Below the pieces are notes generated by a model that saw nothing but the letters and a program-made list of their open reading frames with translations, was not told the DNA's origin and ran no database searches. Made by a program: the position numbers and the translations under genes. DNA of 64,000 nucleotides from Diaporthe sp. PMI_573. Taxonomy: Eukaryota; Ascomycota; Sordariomycetes; Diaporthales; Diaporthaceae. The stretch is taken from positions 3,162,001 through 3,226,000 of the forward strand of contig JAJTUP010000001.1 of assembly GCA_021399435.1 (NCBI GenBank), read 5' to 3'. Below, piece by piece: positions 1 through 13,080 of this stretch. Positions within the stretch are counted from its first letter, which is position 1. Every line of letters starts with the position of its first letter.

Positions 1-592
1 GTTGGAAATCAAAGTCTGACTCGTGTGCGGTACTCGCAGGCGTGGACAGATTCTGGCGCCCTTGTGACGAAGGATACAAGTCTAACGAGGCTTCTCTTGC
101 ACGTCGTACGGTCCCCTCGGGCTGCGAGAACTCTATTGGTGGTCTATGTGACGTTGGTGCAGGCGACTCTTGGTGGTGATTTGGCTCGCCTGTCTCTATG
201 GTTGCGGTGGAAGGTTGCGCCCAGTTGTCCTCTTGGAAGTTCATCTTGACTGGCGATACTGGCGACAGCCCCAGTCGCGAGCCTTCGGACATGGGAATAG
301 GAGGTAACGCTTTCGCCTGTTCCCTTAGGCTGCGCTGTGGCGATGCTTGGGTGGTAGCAACTGGCTTCCTATGGATGGGGCTCGAAGGGCCAGAGCCTGC
401 CCTTGGCGAGGTGTCGACCGCAGCCATTGCAAAGGGCCTGAAATTCCTTAACCCAAGTGCGTCCACTTCGGACGAGTTTCCTGAGCTGTAATTATCCCAG
501 CTGGCGTCGCAGCAGGTGAGACGGGCCAGCGAAGGGGTAGGTTTGGCACAATGCTATTGCGACAACTGCTGGAGACTCTGTCCTGACTGCAT
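1..592 (-). CDS. Unrecognised Ser/Pro-rich protein, 5' part only (runs off the left edge)
   Basis: A frame on the minus strand is open from position 556 to position 1 with no stop, so the gene continues to the left of the window. The first in-frame ATG is at 427 (MAAVDTSPRAG...), giving at least 142 residues. A longer model starts at the ATG at 592 (MQSGQSLQQ...), with an intron 501-566 (66 nt, weak GTTGTC donor, GCCAG acceptor) that removes an in-frame TAG and leads into WDNYSSGNSSEVDALG. The visible part is rich in Ser, Pro, Thr and Gln, with SP and PPIP motifs and no fold I recognise. It looks like the disordered N-terminus of a larger protein. Coding support is the 555-nt stop-free frame and normal amino-acid composition. 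The start and the upstream exon are uncertain. Confidence 0.6.
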
Positions 593-3500
593 TGAAGTGT
601 CTAAAGATCCTTTCTGTGTGGTGAAGTGGATTGTAGAGCTGCCCGCCGAGTGGAAGGGGCCTTGTCTATACAGGGGTTGAGGTTGCGGGGTGGTAAGGAG
701 GTTGTCAGAGGAGAGTGCGGCAGGCAGGCGTCGAACAGGCGATTCAGGTATCGTGAGGGAGGAAGGTTGCGCTCCTCGAGAAGGGGTCCCTGAGAGATTC
801 CTTGGAGAGAATGGCGCGGAAAGATGCACCTATATGCAATGACAAAGAAAACTCGACTCTGGCGGGACGATGGCACGGCTGGATTGAGTCGTAATGCTGC
901 TGGGCGGACTGGTGGGAGTCGGGAGAGGACGAGGCAAGGCAAGGCAGCGAGCGAGACGAGGAGACAACAGAAGAGACGTCCGGTTCGTCTCGTCTGGTCA
1001 AGTCACGTCACACAACCGTTGAGTGCGATTCAAGCTGAGGGCGGGAACTGAAGGAGCCAGGCCACTTGGGAAACTCAGCGCAGGCCGGCGACACTGGATG
1101 TGATGGAAGGGCGCTGGGTGCCAGAAAAGGCCAGAAGGAGCAGAATGCGCAGTGTGGTACTCTTCTTCTCGCTGCACGTCGAAGAGGTGACGCCGTTGGT
1201 GCTATGGATTGCGACCCCGAAGAAAGCGGGTGCCCGGGTGGGTGGTACTTGGTCTCCGTACACAGGTCCCAGGGACCCTACCTGCCTAAGGTACGGGGGC
1301 GCGCCCTAGCCGTTTTGGCCGTAGATCGTTGCTCTAGCGGGTTCCTCATTACTGGGCCCAGCACCGTGCGCCAGCCGCCCCCAATGCACGGTGGCCCCAT
1401 CAAGAGCAGCCCGCAGCTTGGGGCGCCAAAATTAGGCACGGGGTGCTGTGCCTGCTGTGCCTGCTGTGCCTGCTGAGTGTAGCCCCAGACCCCCGGCTTC
1501 TGGGCCCCTTGGCCCATTCATTGTTCATCCTCACAGTTACCAGTTGGCGCCCAGGCGCCCCAGGAGGGCGGACAGAAAGGGTCTCCGCAGCCGTGCCCGC
1601 ACAACCAACAGTCCGATCATGCGATGGATGGAGACGCAAATAGAGACATGCGGCTCAGAAAAGTCCTGCAGCTCCTTCAGGCTCGGACAAGTTCCTTCCA
1701 AACCAACACTCCGACCTCGCCGGCCGTATCGGCCGCATCTACCGCTTCGAGTTTGCGCAGACGGTGTCGCGGAGTCATGTGGTTGGAGGGTGTCACCCAC
1801 GATGCCACGGTGCTGCAGTGTAACTACAGTACCAGGCTGGGCGGGTCATGACAAAAACACGAAGACCACGTACAGAGATGTCCCGGCGTCACTGGAGGGA
1901 AAGCTTGGTACCGATCCACAGGAGCATACGAGGAGGCAGCAACAAAAGTCTACACATGGGTTGGTTGGCTGCCAGGCTGGCGTGGCTGGGTAGTAGCACT
2001 TGCAACATTTTCACGACATGATGTGCGCCCGTCGTCAAAATCCAAACCCTGCCGTGCACCTCACCAAGTCTCGGGTCAAGGCTTGCAAGCCCACGTGCTT
2101 TCCGCTTTCGAGCGTAGATACGACCGCGCCGCGTCAGTATCGGATGAGAAGGGCACTTACAGGACCTCCAGGTATACCCGTATGCTCCACCGCCTCGTCC
2201 CTCTGGCGCCATTACCGCGTTAGAAGTATACATCAGCATGGAGCCCGGGTCCCTGGGGAAGAAGTGATATTCATTGGCATCACGCACATCAAACCCCCCC
2301 AGCTCCGAGATCTTTGACAGGGCAACAGGTTATGGCGACATGATCGCTGCCTCGGCTCTGCGAACAGACGGTGCCCCCAGGCGCTTTGATCCCAAGTATT
2401 CAACTGTCAACGGCCTGTCATGGGATGAGCCAGACGGCCTACTAATAGACTTTGTTACGGTAGTTTACTTACTGTGTAGCTGCCAGTTCCCCAAAGTCGT
2501 TACCAGAGTTTGCACCTTGATCTAATCTGGGTGTCATCTCTCGACCCCCGAGGGTAACATTCCGGTGGACAGCTGCATCGGGCCTTTGCAGCGTACATAC
2601 ATAATGGTGTTCCCCACGGTACTCGGGCGACCCATCTCGTCAATGGTAGTTGCATGCGGGCGAGATGAAGATGTTCCTTCGCTCCCTGCCGAAGCATTGG
2701 GTCCTACCCTCATCATTTAATTTACTCCAAACGCGCCTTTGCCTGCCTCATCTCAAACCGTGGCAGATCTGGTTAGCACGCCAGAATTGGGGTCAACGCG
2801 GCCCCGTACAGACACTGTGCAACTCAGCCCAGCCCTACATGGTGATCCAAGCTGTTGTTGGCTTCTCAGATAATAAATCGCAACACTCTTTTGGTCTCAC
2901 AAACTTGGGCGGCGGCGACGGCTATCGAGATACGGGGCGCCGAACTCGAGCCTCACAGGCATCGGAGAATTATCCCGTGCAGATCCTCCGTTTCACCTCA
3001 GGGGTGCGGACGCTCTTCTGAGTGCGAGGAAATTGGCTGCGGAGCTGAGGAATCCGGGGAATTAGCAAGGCTTTCCACGGCCACCATTCCACAACTGGAG
3101 ACGCAATTAACCAGACTGGCCGGAACGTTTCGTTGACGCGGAAGCCGAACCGCCCGGATTTTTCGAACCGATGTCTGGGGAAAGTCCATCGAATTTTTGT
3201 GAATGAGATTAACTCAATCGCGTCATATATCTAGTTGCGGGGTGCTACCTATTTTCTCTGGGCGGGCTGGGCGGATACAGGAGGTAGGCTGAAGGAAGAG
3301 CAGCCGTCAGCCTGTCACGAAAAGGGCAAACCCCTTTTCACCCTAGCGCCTTCGTATTGGGACACACTCGAGGATCCTTCTCTTTTTCCTTCCACTCCTC
3401 GTGCCTTTGTTGCCGCGGACTGCGGCCAATCCGGATGACGAGAATTTTTGAGGTCGGTTTCTTTCATAAAATGTGCCACAGTGTTGGGACATTGGCAGGT

Positions 3501-5652
3501 CAGACAGTACCGAGACGGCCGCTCACGAATCCCCGTCAGGGACCAAACTGACAGGCAGGCTGGTACCTACGAGGTTGCCGAAAGGAGATGCGTACGTGCA
3601 GCTTCTGACCGGTCCTGTGTGGGAAACGGGGGAGGTCGATCGTACAGGATCCGGAACTTACCGAAGTCTCCAGGTCGTCCGAGTTTCGTCGCACATGGGA
3701 ACTTCTGGTGCAGGACAACTCGGCCTTCTCTATTTGGGAACATCGCTCACCCGCGGAATGGGTGCGTGAATACGTGGGGCCACGCACGGCAGCAATTGCC
3801 GGACGCAAAAACGATGTCCAAGCCAGACTGACTTGGCGGCTTGAGCCAAAAAGCAGACAGTCTGCATGCTCCCGTGGGCTGGGTGACTCGGGATCACGGG
3901 CGGGGCGTCAGAACACGCGGCAAGCCGAATTCAAAAGAGATGCGACACTCGCATTCCCGTCAGCATTTCCAACCTGCCTTCAGAGCCGATTCCCTGCGTG
4001 TTCCTCGGCCTTTTGACGGCACCCGGGCCCGATTGCTGGTGACTATGGTAACCATGGAGCACCGGCCCGAGAGAGTTACAGACATGCGCATGCACATGGT
4101 TTGCTCCTCTGCGTCATCCCGCAAAGAGGCTGGATCAGACCTGCACGATCTACCGTGACGCGACTCGTCTGCGTTCGTGATGGGGACGTTCAAGATCTCT
4201 CCACCCAGATCACGCCGGGACCCGCGCCAGGCCCGGTCTGTTGTGGAGATGAGGAATGCTTAATATTAGTGTAGAGTTCCAGGGTAGCCAGTGGGCGGGT
4301 GCCTGCAGACCGCCATAAAGTCTCTCGAGTATTTCTTGAATTTGGACAGTAAGTATTCTGAGCCAGGTTTTGCACTTGTTGAAGAGCCTGGTTGCATCAT
4401 CGTGATGCACCAGGTTCTGGTTGTTGACAAGCAGCAGAGGCATGATGCGAGGAGCTCATAAACTTGGAAGCTTCCAGCCCTCGCATTCCTCTCCAGCTTT
4501 TTGCCGCTGGGTCGACAGGGAAACGACTGTGGATCGTATTCGGCGGAGCAAGGGTAGCCCCTGCTGAATGGAACAAAGTATTGTCAATAGTTGGTCAGCG
4601 TCCGCCACACCAGAACCCTAACAAGCGCTACTGTGTACTCAAGCAATCCAACGCCTTCGCACAACCTACCTACCTCGGAAGGTACCCTGCTCTGTTTTCT
4701 GGAGACTGCCCGTGTCTGCCGACAGGGGTGGCCGAATGCAAAGGGGGCTTACGGATAGAACTTCTACCATGCTGTGCCGTCTGCTACCCACCGTGCCGCT
4801 ACCAAGAAGCATTCGTAGGGAGGAGGCGCCTGGAGTCTTCATCGCCATCGCGTCAACTTCTCTCCCTTTCTGTCGACATCGCTGTTGTCTTGCCTTGCAT
4901 TCGCCCTGGGTCGCCATTCTTCCTTGATACCCTGCAGCGCCTATCCCTTGACCTGGTGGGCGCGGTTCCTCTCGTTTCTCGAGCCGATCTCGACCGTGCA
5001 TGCGCTAGCTCATCCAGTCTATCTGGACCTCAAACCACCAGCACCCAGGAGTGGAGCGAGAGCGTGTGAACTCTTTTTTTTTTTTTTTTCTTCCTCTTCC
5101 GTTGTCATCCAGGTCCTCTGCCAACGGTTCGCAGGACGTGGTGGCCGTTTGCCCGCCCCTTCGAGACAAACCCAGGCCAGAGGCGCAGCTTCCCGGTCCA
5201 GTTCCCTGACGCGCTGCCTCATCAAACATTGCGCATTGAAGCGACGGTTCAGCTAAACGACAACATCGTCCTGTAACATCGGTATTGCTGTCCCCCTCTG
5301 CCAGTGCATTGCCCGCGAGTGGACACCCAGCCACATTCCCAACCGTCAGCCGTGCCATAGCAGGCTGACAGCCGAGAGCTCTGTGTGCTGTCTGCAAGCA
5401 CGACAAGGAAGACCTCTGTGATCAAGCATCGGTTGAGCTGTGTGGAACTGCATTATCTGCATCTCAGTGGCTGTTGTCCTGTCAAGCTTGGCCTCGACCC
5501 TGCATCATCCTTGGGACTCGAACAGGCTGGCCGTCGTCTGGACTCGGCGCTCAAACTCACCAACCCGTCGCCCAAGGAACCCCTCGCCAATAGCGCAATA
5601 GCGGCTTGCGCTATACCCATACAGTCCTTGGGTGCCGTATCCCATAACAACT
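593..5652. other. Long gene-free stretch upstream of the chitin synthase
   Basis: No ORF here has recognisable protein features, and the open frames overlap one another on both strands. It holds a 9-bp tandem repeat (TGCTGTGCC, about 3.5 copies, 1444-1475) and a 16-T run at 5074-5089. The right-hand 1 kb is pyrimidine-rich and is probably promoter and 5' leader of the chitin synthase gene. Confidence 0.5.
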
Positions 5653-5965
5653 GTAAGTGTCCGATCCTTCTGATCATCATTTGCAACAACACACAATGAC
5701 TTCGGGATCTTGAGACTTGGCTTGCTGCACTGGTCTGAATTGACCAAACTCTGTACTTCTCTCCCCTTTTGGTTGTGTACCCCACCATTCACGGGTCGTT
5801 TGTGCTTGCGCTCCACGACCCGAGTCGTCTCCGCCTCGAGCGACACAAAGAACCCTTCAGTCCCCTTTCTCCGAGTGAGAAGCCACCCCCCCTCCACCCG
5901 TTGCCAACGACCCCCCAACAGCATGCCCGCTAGAATCCGGCTCAGCTAACACTCTCGTTTACCAG
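5653..5965 (+). other. Probable intron in the 5' UTR of the chitin synthase gene
   Basis: A consensus donor GTAAGT lies at 5653. A classic branch site GCTAAC (about 5944-5949) is followed by a TTTACCAG acceptor ending at 5965, only four bases before the chitin synthase ATG. The interval is 313 nt and has no continuous coding frame. The prediction rests on splice consensus alone. Confidence 0.55.
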
Positions 5966-5969
5966 GGCC

Positions 5970-8900
5970 ATGTCTCTCCCCGAAAGGCCCGGTGCAAGGG
6001 CCTCGTACGAGCAGCGCACCGCTTACAGGCAATCCACTCGGCGCAGCCGTCCACATGACATCGAGGCTGGCGGTCGTTATGAGAATGAGGGCACAACGCA
6101 TTCCCGTGGGGACTCATCTCACTCCGTTGCGACAACTGTACCGCCTCCTTCTAACACCACTACAGACGAAGTGCCTCTGTCGCCGGACCTTGAGAGTGCC
6201 AGCATGCCCAGCGAGGCAGCCATCTCGCGGAAACGGAGCTTGGTCAAGCCGGAACGGCACAGGATCGGAAAAGATCATCCGAATTATCACTACCGTCAAC
6301 ATGCGGCGAATATGCAGACGAAGCCGTCGCGGACCGGCAACGACCCAGTCTACGAGGACTTCGAGGGGACCACCTACATGGCCACGTCCAACCGGGAAGA
6401 CGCCCTCTCAGAATCGATCGCATCAAAGGGCAAGAAAGGGAGCACCAGAGACAGCGGCGAGGCCGAGAAGCCAAAACACTCCAGGAAGCGGGCAAACAGC
6501 CGGAAACATTCGGGTAAGATCACGAAGAAAGGCTCGAGACACAGAAAAGACGTGGAGCAGATACGACCACCGAGTCTCTGGGACATTTACTGTGCCATCA
6601 TCACGTTCTGGTGTCCGAATTTCGTGCTGAAGTGCTTTGGGAAGAGGTCAAAAGACCAAGCACGAGCCTGGCGAGAGAAGATGGGACTTCTGAGCATCAT
6701 CGCATTAATCATGGCGGTGGTTGGTTTCTTGACCTTTGGGTTCACCCGTACAGTCTGTGGCACGCCATCGCAGCGTCTCCAAGTGAATCACGTTGGCGGC
6801 GGCTACATGATTTTCCACGGGCAAGCATACGATCTCTCCGCGTCTCACCATCCGCCGGCTGAGGGCATCCCTAGGTCGGGTAACTCGGGGGCGAATGTTT
6901 TATACGACCTTCCGGAGAAGCAGGGCGGAAAAGACGGCAGCTTCTTGTTCCAAAACGTGAACGGGAAGTGCAAGAACTTGATCACCCTGGCTGACGGTTC
7001 AGACGTGCCCACAAACAGCAAGGGCGAGCTGGCTTGGTACTTCCCGTGCAATACCTTCAACCAGGACGGATCTACACAGCCCAACCTCACAAATCCGTAC
7101 TACCTTGGCTATGCTTGTCACACCACCGCAGACTCACGAAACACCTTCTATGCCCTGAAGCCGACCGCTGACGTCTATTTCAACTGGAACGACGTCAAGA
7201 ACAGTTCGCGGAATCTTGTGGTTTACTCTGGGGATGTTCTCGATCTAGACCTTCTCAACTGGTTCAACACGTCGCAAGTCTCGGTCCCTGATCGTTTCAC
7301 AGAACTCGCCGACAGCAAGTCCTCTGCAAATGCGGCTGTGAGGGGTCGCGATGTCACTCACGCTTTCATGAAGTCAGGCGACAAGGCGACAGCTGAATGT
7401 CTTCAGCAGATCATCAAGGTTGGATCCGTGGACTCCGATTCGGTGGGCTGCATTGCCTCACAGGTTGTTCTGTATCTTTCTCTTGTTCTGATTCTGTCAG
7501 TTGTCGTCGTCCGCTTCGTCCTGGCTTTGATCTTCCAGTGGTTCATTAGCCGGCGATATGCAGCGGCCAAGACGTCTCAGTCATCGGACAGGAGGAAGCG
7601 GAACCAGCAAATTGAAGAGTGGTCAGAGGACATTTACCGTGCGCCGGCACGCTTGCCAGGTGATGTCGGAAGCAGTGTGGCAGGAGCCTCGTCTGACCGC
7701 ACGAGCAAGCGCGCCAGCACGTTTTTGCCCACCACGTCGCGGTTCTCAACGGTGCACGGTGTCGACCGGAACTCCCGGCGACCTACTCTGCCCACCACGA
7801 TGGCTAGTCAAAGCTCTGGGGCTGCCTTGCTTCATCCGACCTCCATGTACGGTCATGGGAATCCTAGCCGTAACAGCTTCTTGGCCTCTGATCCGTATGG
7901 TCCCCAGCCCAGCCCCACAGATGGGCCTGGCCCTGCCGGCTTCATACACGAGGCAGTCGTGCCGCAGCCACCATCAGACTGGATGCCCTTTGGGTACCCT
8001 CTGGCGCACACGCTCTGTCTCGTCACTGGCTACTCTGAGGGCGAGGAAGGTATCCGGACAACACTCGACTCTATCGCCATGACCGACTACCCGAATAGCC
8101 ACAAGTGCATCCTCGTTATCTGCGACGGTATCATCAAGGGCAAGGGCGAGAGCATGTCGACACCCGACTACTGTCTGAGCATGATGAAGGATTTCACCAT
8201 CTTGCCTGAGGAAGTACAGCCATTTTCATACGTCGCTGTTGCTACGGGCTCCAAGCGCCACAACATGGCCAAGATCTACTCTGGATTCTACGACTATGGT
8301 CCTAAGTCCCGCATTCCCCTAGAAAAGCAACAACGGGTCCCGATGATGTTGGTGTCCAAGTGTGGTACGCCCGACGAGGCCACCAAATCGAAACCTGGAA
8401 ACCGAGGCAAGCGGGACAGTCAAATTATTCTCATGTCCTTCCTGCAAAAGGTCATGTTTGACGAGCGGATGACCGAGCTCGAGTATGAAATGTTCAACGG
8501 CCTGTGGAAAATCACTGGAATATCGCCCGACTTCTACGAAATAGTGTTGATGGTAGACGCCGACACGAAGGTGTTCCCTGATAGTCTCACCCACATGGTC
8601 TCCGCCATGGTCAAGGATCCCGAGATCATGGGCTTGTGCGGCGAGACAAAGATCGCCAACAAGCGGGACAGCTGGGTCACGGCGATCCAGGTCTTCGAAT
8701 ACTTCATCTCACATCACCAGGCCAAGTCGTTCGAATCAGTCTTTGGCGGTGTCACCTGTCTGCCCGGTTGTTTCTGCATGTACCGGATCAAGGCCCCGAA
8801 AGGAGGTGCGAACTACTGGGTCCCCGTCTTGGCCAACCCCGACGTGGTTGAGCATTACTCGGAGAACGTGGTGGACACCCTGCACAAGAAGAACTTGCTC

Positions 8901-9688
8901 CTTCTGGGTGAGGATCGTTACCTCACAACTCTTATGCTCCGGACGTTCCCCAAGCGGAAACAGGTCTTCGTGCCTCAAGCAGTCTGCAAGACCACAGTGC
9001 CTGATAAATTCATGGTTCTGCTGTCTCAACGGCGTCGCTGGATCAACTCGACTATCCACAACCTGATGGAGCTCGTCCTGGTCAGAGATCTCTGTGGCAC
9101 CTTCTGCTTTAGTATGCAGTTTGTGGTGTTCATCGAGTTGATGGGCACACTGGTACTGCCTGCTGCTATTGCCTTCACCCTCTACGTCGGTAAGTGTTTC
9201 TCGGCGAACTCAGCTACCCCTGGACTCTCGCACAGAACTAACATGTCGCAGTTGTCTCTTCAATTATCGGGCCAGTCCAAGTTATTCCCTTGGTTCTGCT
9301 CGCGCTGATTCTGGGCTTGCCAGGCGTTCTCGTGGTTGTGACGGCACATTCATGGACGTACATCGTCTGGATGATAATCTACCTTGTTTCCCTACCTATC
9401 TGGAACTTCGTCTTGCCGACTTACGCCTTCTGGAAGTTCGATGACTTCTCGTGGGGTGACACTCGCAAGACAGCGGGCGAGACCAAGAAGGGCGGTCATG
9501 GTGAGCAGGAGGGCGAGTTCGATAGCAGCAAGATCACCATGAAACGGTGGGCCGAATTTGAACGCGAGCGCAGAACACGCGATCAGTACTGGGGCTCGAA
9601 AGATAACATCGCGGGCAACACCAATAGTGGTTACTGGGCTGGAACTCCCTCGCCTGGTTACCACGAAGAGTATCACTCGGATGCATAA
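5970..9688 (+). CDS. chs4: Chitin synthase, class IV (Chs3-like)
   Basis: Polymerises UDP-GlcNAc into chitin at the plasma membrane. Exons are 5970-9189 and 9252-9688. The 62-nt intron has a GTAAGT donor and CGCAG acceptor, and splicing restores the membrane segment ...[11 protein letters not shown]. The product is 1218 residues, normal for class IV. Residues 1-230 are polar and disordered. A membrane segment lies at about 240-262, then a cytochrome-b5-like segment ([12 protein letters not shown], from about 269), then a second membrane segment at about 494-525. The GT2 catalytic region shows the family motifs VDAD (862-865), GEDRYL (980-985) and QRRRW (1020-1024). C-terminal membrane segments follow, ending in [10 protein letters not shown]. 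The class assignment rests on the b5-like segment, overall length and Chs3-like order, and the absence of a myosin motor excludes classes V and VII. The ATG is four bases after a likely UTR splice site. Confidence 0.96.
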
Positions 9689-11030
9689 GACTTGAGGATT
9701 TCAAGAGAGAAAGCGAGTGGCTGTCGTTGTTTTCGGGAAAAGCGCTGCTTGTATTGATTAGGTACTTAATAATAAGGGGTTGGAAGGAGCATGGCGGAGT
9801 CGGTGGTTCAGTCTATGCTGTTTTGAACAGACGGGCGGAGCCACTTCTGTGTATATAAGATAACGAACACACGCAGGCTTGGGTTGTCTCTACAACCCGG
9901 GCTAGCTTTAATTTCATGAATGGTATGATGCAAGACTATCTCTAGTAGCAGCATGTCCACAGAGAAGAGGCGGGGCGACAGACTCGACTTGGTCTGTCCC
10001 GTCTCGCACCCAATAGGTAGTTCATTATGTTTCACAATGTGGAACATGGTGGCAGAACGGTGGTCTGTCCAACCTGGAGAGCTGTCCCTGCATTTGGGCT
10101 TTGGAACTTTTGTATGTTGTCGGATAGGACTAGGACTTAACAACTAAGATCCCGTCAATGTGGTCTGTCTTCCTATGTCAATAGGCTCTCCCTTGTTTCC
10201 TGCTTGCCCGTCTGCCAATGATTCCCCCACTCATCCGTATGTTATCCAACTAGCGAATATGGTCAATAGAACCAACCATATATTTACCACGGGAATGCTA
10301 CAATGCACTCTCCTGGTCTCGGCCGGGCGGCAGGCCGCTTCAACAGCGACCGCCGAGAAGCCTGGGACGCAGCCGCAGCAGCAGCATTTTCTTGAACAAG
10401 AATTCTATCCGGGGGAGGGGCGCGGAGAAGACAGAATGATTAAATGATTAGCTAGAGGGGGGGCTAGGAGGGGCGCACCCAAGTCTCGATCAAGCAATTA
10501 CTTTTGCTGCACACTGCCGCTTTGGGAAGGCCACGGATCCGGGGTGTTGAGAAGGCGGGCCCCAGGTGGCACACGCCCATCCATGTTAAGGGAGGGAGGG
10601 AGGAAGAAGCACGGGGTGTGCGAGCGGGCCAGCCCAATGGAGGTGGAGGCAGCAGAAGCAGAGTGAAGAGAGAATTAAAGAGATGACAAGACAAGAGTCA
10701 GAGAAGAACAATAGAGTGTGGCACTTGTGGGAAGGATTTGGGCTCCTGACGTGCTAACTCGCCCGTGGCACGCAGGCAATCAAGGCGTGGTATGATACCC
10801 TGGGATCAGTGATGCAGGCCCAGTGTTCTTCTACGTACGAGTTCGGGGCCCCCCTCGTTACAGAATGTAATAAATATTGCTGTCCTCTTCGCGGGCCATG
10901 GGAGAAGGGAAACATTGGAGCGCCCGCACCCCCCCCCCCCCGGACGCCCATGAGGATTTCCCGGATGGCAACTGATCGCCTGTTGATTATATGTATGGCT
11001 GGCGAAGGCGGAAAAAAGCTGCGAGCACCC

Positions 11031-11068
<38 letters not shown>

Positions 11069-13080
11069 CTGTATCTCTCGGTGGCGGTGAGGGAGAGTGC
11101 AGTGGAAGGGAGAGAGCAGGCGGGGGTCGGAGCCTCTTTCCAGAATCTGGGGGAGGTCAGTTGATGTTGGGGTTTGGAATTGTTTTCTTTTTTTGATCAG
11201 GCCGCGTTGGACGCGGTACTGGGCATCTTATCACAGGTACGTACTACTATGCACAATACACATCGACTTTCTCGGGTACAATAGCAGAGGGAAAGATGCG
11301 AATTGGGAAAGGCGCCTGCGAGGGACGGCGCAGCCAGCTGTGTGTCGGAGGTGGCCTTGGGGCGGCAAGAGGCAAATTGGAAAGGGCGGGAGACGGCAAA
11401 AGCTGGCCATGGCATGCTGGAAGAGAGAAGGAGGGTCCAGAGCAGGGAGTGCACACCATCATGGCTGCAGGTGCAAGCTGAAGAGGTTGAAGGGGGGTCG
11501 GGGGAGTATCTTGCCAGCGTGCGAGAGGGCCAATGGGAGGGACGAGAGCACACGAGGTTTGGGAAAAATGCCCGGGTGCCTCCATCGCGCAGGCCCGGGG
11601 TTCTTGGGGGGGGGGAGCGCTTGCCACATGGGAGGGCGTCAGACATGATTCAGCTATATGATTATGAGAAGATGACTGATGTTTAATTGTCCTTGGTGCC
11701 GTCACGCAGGGTGTCGGCCTGCTGGCTGAGGGTGTGAGGGCGTGAGGGTGAGGTGTACGTGTACGTGTACTGCAAGTGTGTTGTGAGATGTGAGGGCGAG
11801 GGTTGACACATGATAAGAGTTACTAGTGGTGGTGAGTGATATTGTGCTGAAGGTGCTAGTAGACTGACAGCAGCAAATAGGCTATATTTGGTGCTGATCG
11901 ATGCTGATGATGCACCGTAAACCCCAGCCATGGCTTGCTTGTGGAGTCCCGCCCTCCCGAGGCCGGTCTGGCGCAGTCTGGCAGTGTGGCATTGTCTGAT
12001 TGACACTGACGGGCCGTTGGATGAATATTGATAGATTGTTGACGTTTCTGATGGCTGAGAGGGCCATGTCAGAGGCGGGTGGCCCCGCTGCGTCACATCC
12101 CACGAGCAAGGACAAGGACAATCATTCCCGTTAGCGACGACTAGCGATAGGTGAGGAAGCACGGAAAATCCGGAATGGAAATCGCAAAGGTCTGGGGCCG
12201 CCTGGCCGGATCAGTCCAGTCCAGATATCAAGCACAGCACAGCTGCAGCAGCAGCAGCACAAAGTCCCTCAGTCCCTGTCAGAAGCCTGCACTCGACACG
12301 TCCAATTCGCCTTTTCCCCGCGTCAACTGCCTCACTTCGCTCACCCTTGGATCCTTGGAAGTTCGTTCCCTTTGAGCGCAGCTGACCTGACTGACCCCCT
12401 CCACCCCTGCCTGACCGGCCCTCCAGCCAACTAGCCGGCATACCGATAACCTGCTGCCACCGTCTGCCACGGCCGCGGGCTGGGACGGGGACTCCTTGAC
12501 CGGCCACTGCAGTGACTGCATCCATCTTTGTCGCTGTGTATCCGTCGTCTGAACTTCCCAAGCCTGAAGTCTGACGGCAGACTAACTTTCTTACCATCAC
12601 ACCACTTGTCGCATTCATCGACGAATCACTCGGCACAAGATCAGCATCCCGTCAACGATCGCCAGAGCTTGACTCGATTCTCTGGTCTAGTCTCGTCTAG
12701 TCTAGCCTATATCACCCTCGTCCTATTTCCGCCGTCATAATCCTATTCCCACCACAGGCCTTCCTCTAATAGAGCCCTCCATTCACTTGCGATTCCGACA
12801 ACTCTGCCCTCCAACCACCGGCCCTCCTCATCCTGCTCTGATTGTTTCTCCTGCCCAGTTAAACCCCTGGTGCTTTCCTACCTTGCTGCGCAGATCAAAA
12901 GGGTCCAAGAACTTACTTCCCATCCCAAGGCTTCTGCGACAATACTCGCCAGGGAAGTGGACAGTGTGTGCCCCCCCCCCCCGCAGCCGGAGTCGTCGAC
13001 GAGGGGCTTCCGCCCGTAGAGCATTTCGTCGTCGGCTGCGAATGCGACCAGCCCAGCAGTCTCCTGGCTAGTCGACCGAC
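9689..13080. other. Intergenic, simple repeats, no supportable gene
   Basis: Contains a 13-C run (10929-10941), an (AC)17 microsatellite (11032-11065), long G runs near 11595-11620 and a 12-C run at 12971-12982. Several open frames of 130-180 codons overlap in different frames between 11.1 and 12.6 kb. They are low-complexity and lack any family signature, so I read them as chance frames. The right end is pyrimidine-rich and is probably the promoter and 5' UTR of the WD40 gene. Confidence 0.5.

Noticed and set aside
11032..11065. (AC)17 and other short repeats as a possible CRISPR or mobile element
   Set aside because: Plain microsatellites; no repeat-spacer structure, terminal repeats or transposase in the window.
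11197..12162. Several overlapping 149-159-codon minus-strand frames
   Set aside because: Frames overlap one another in low-complexity GC-rich DNA, a sign of few stop codons and not of coding.
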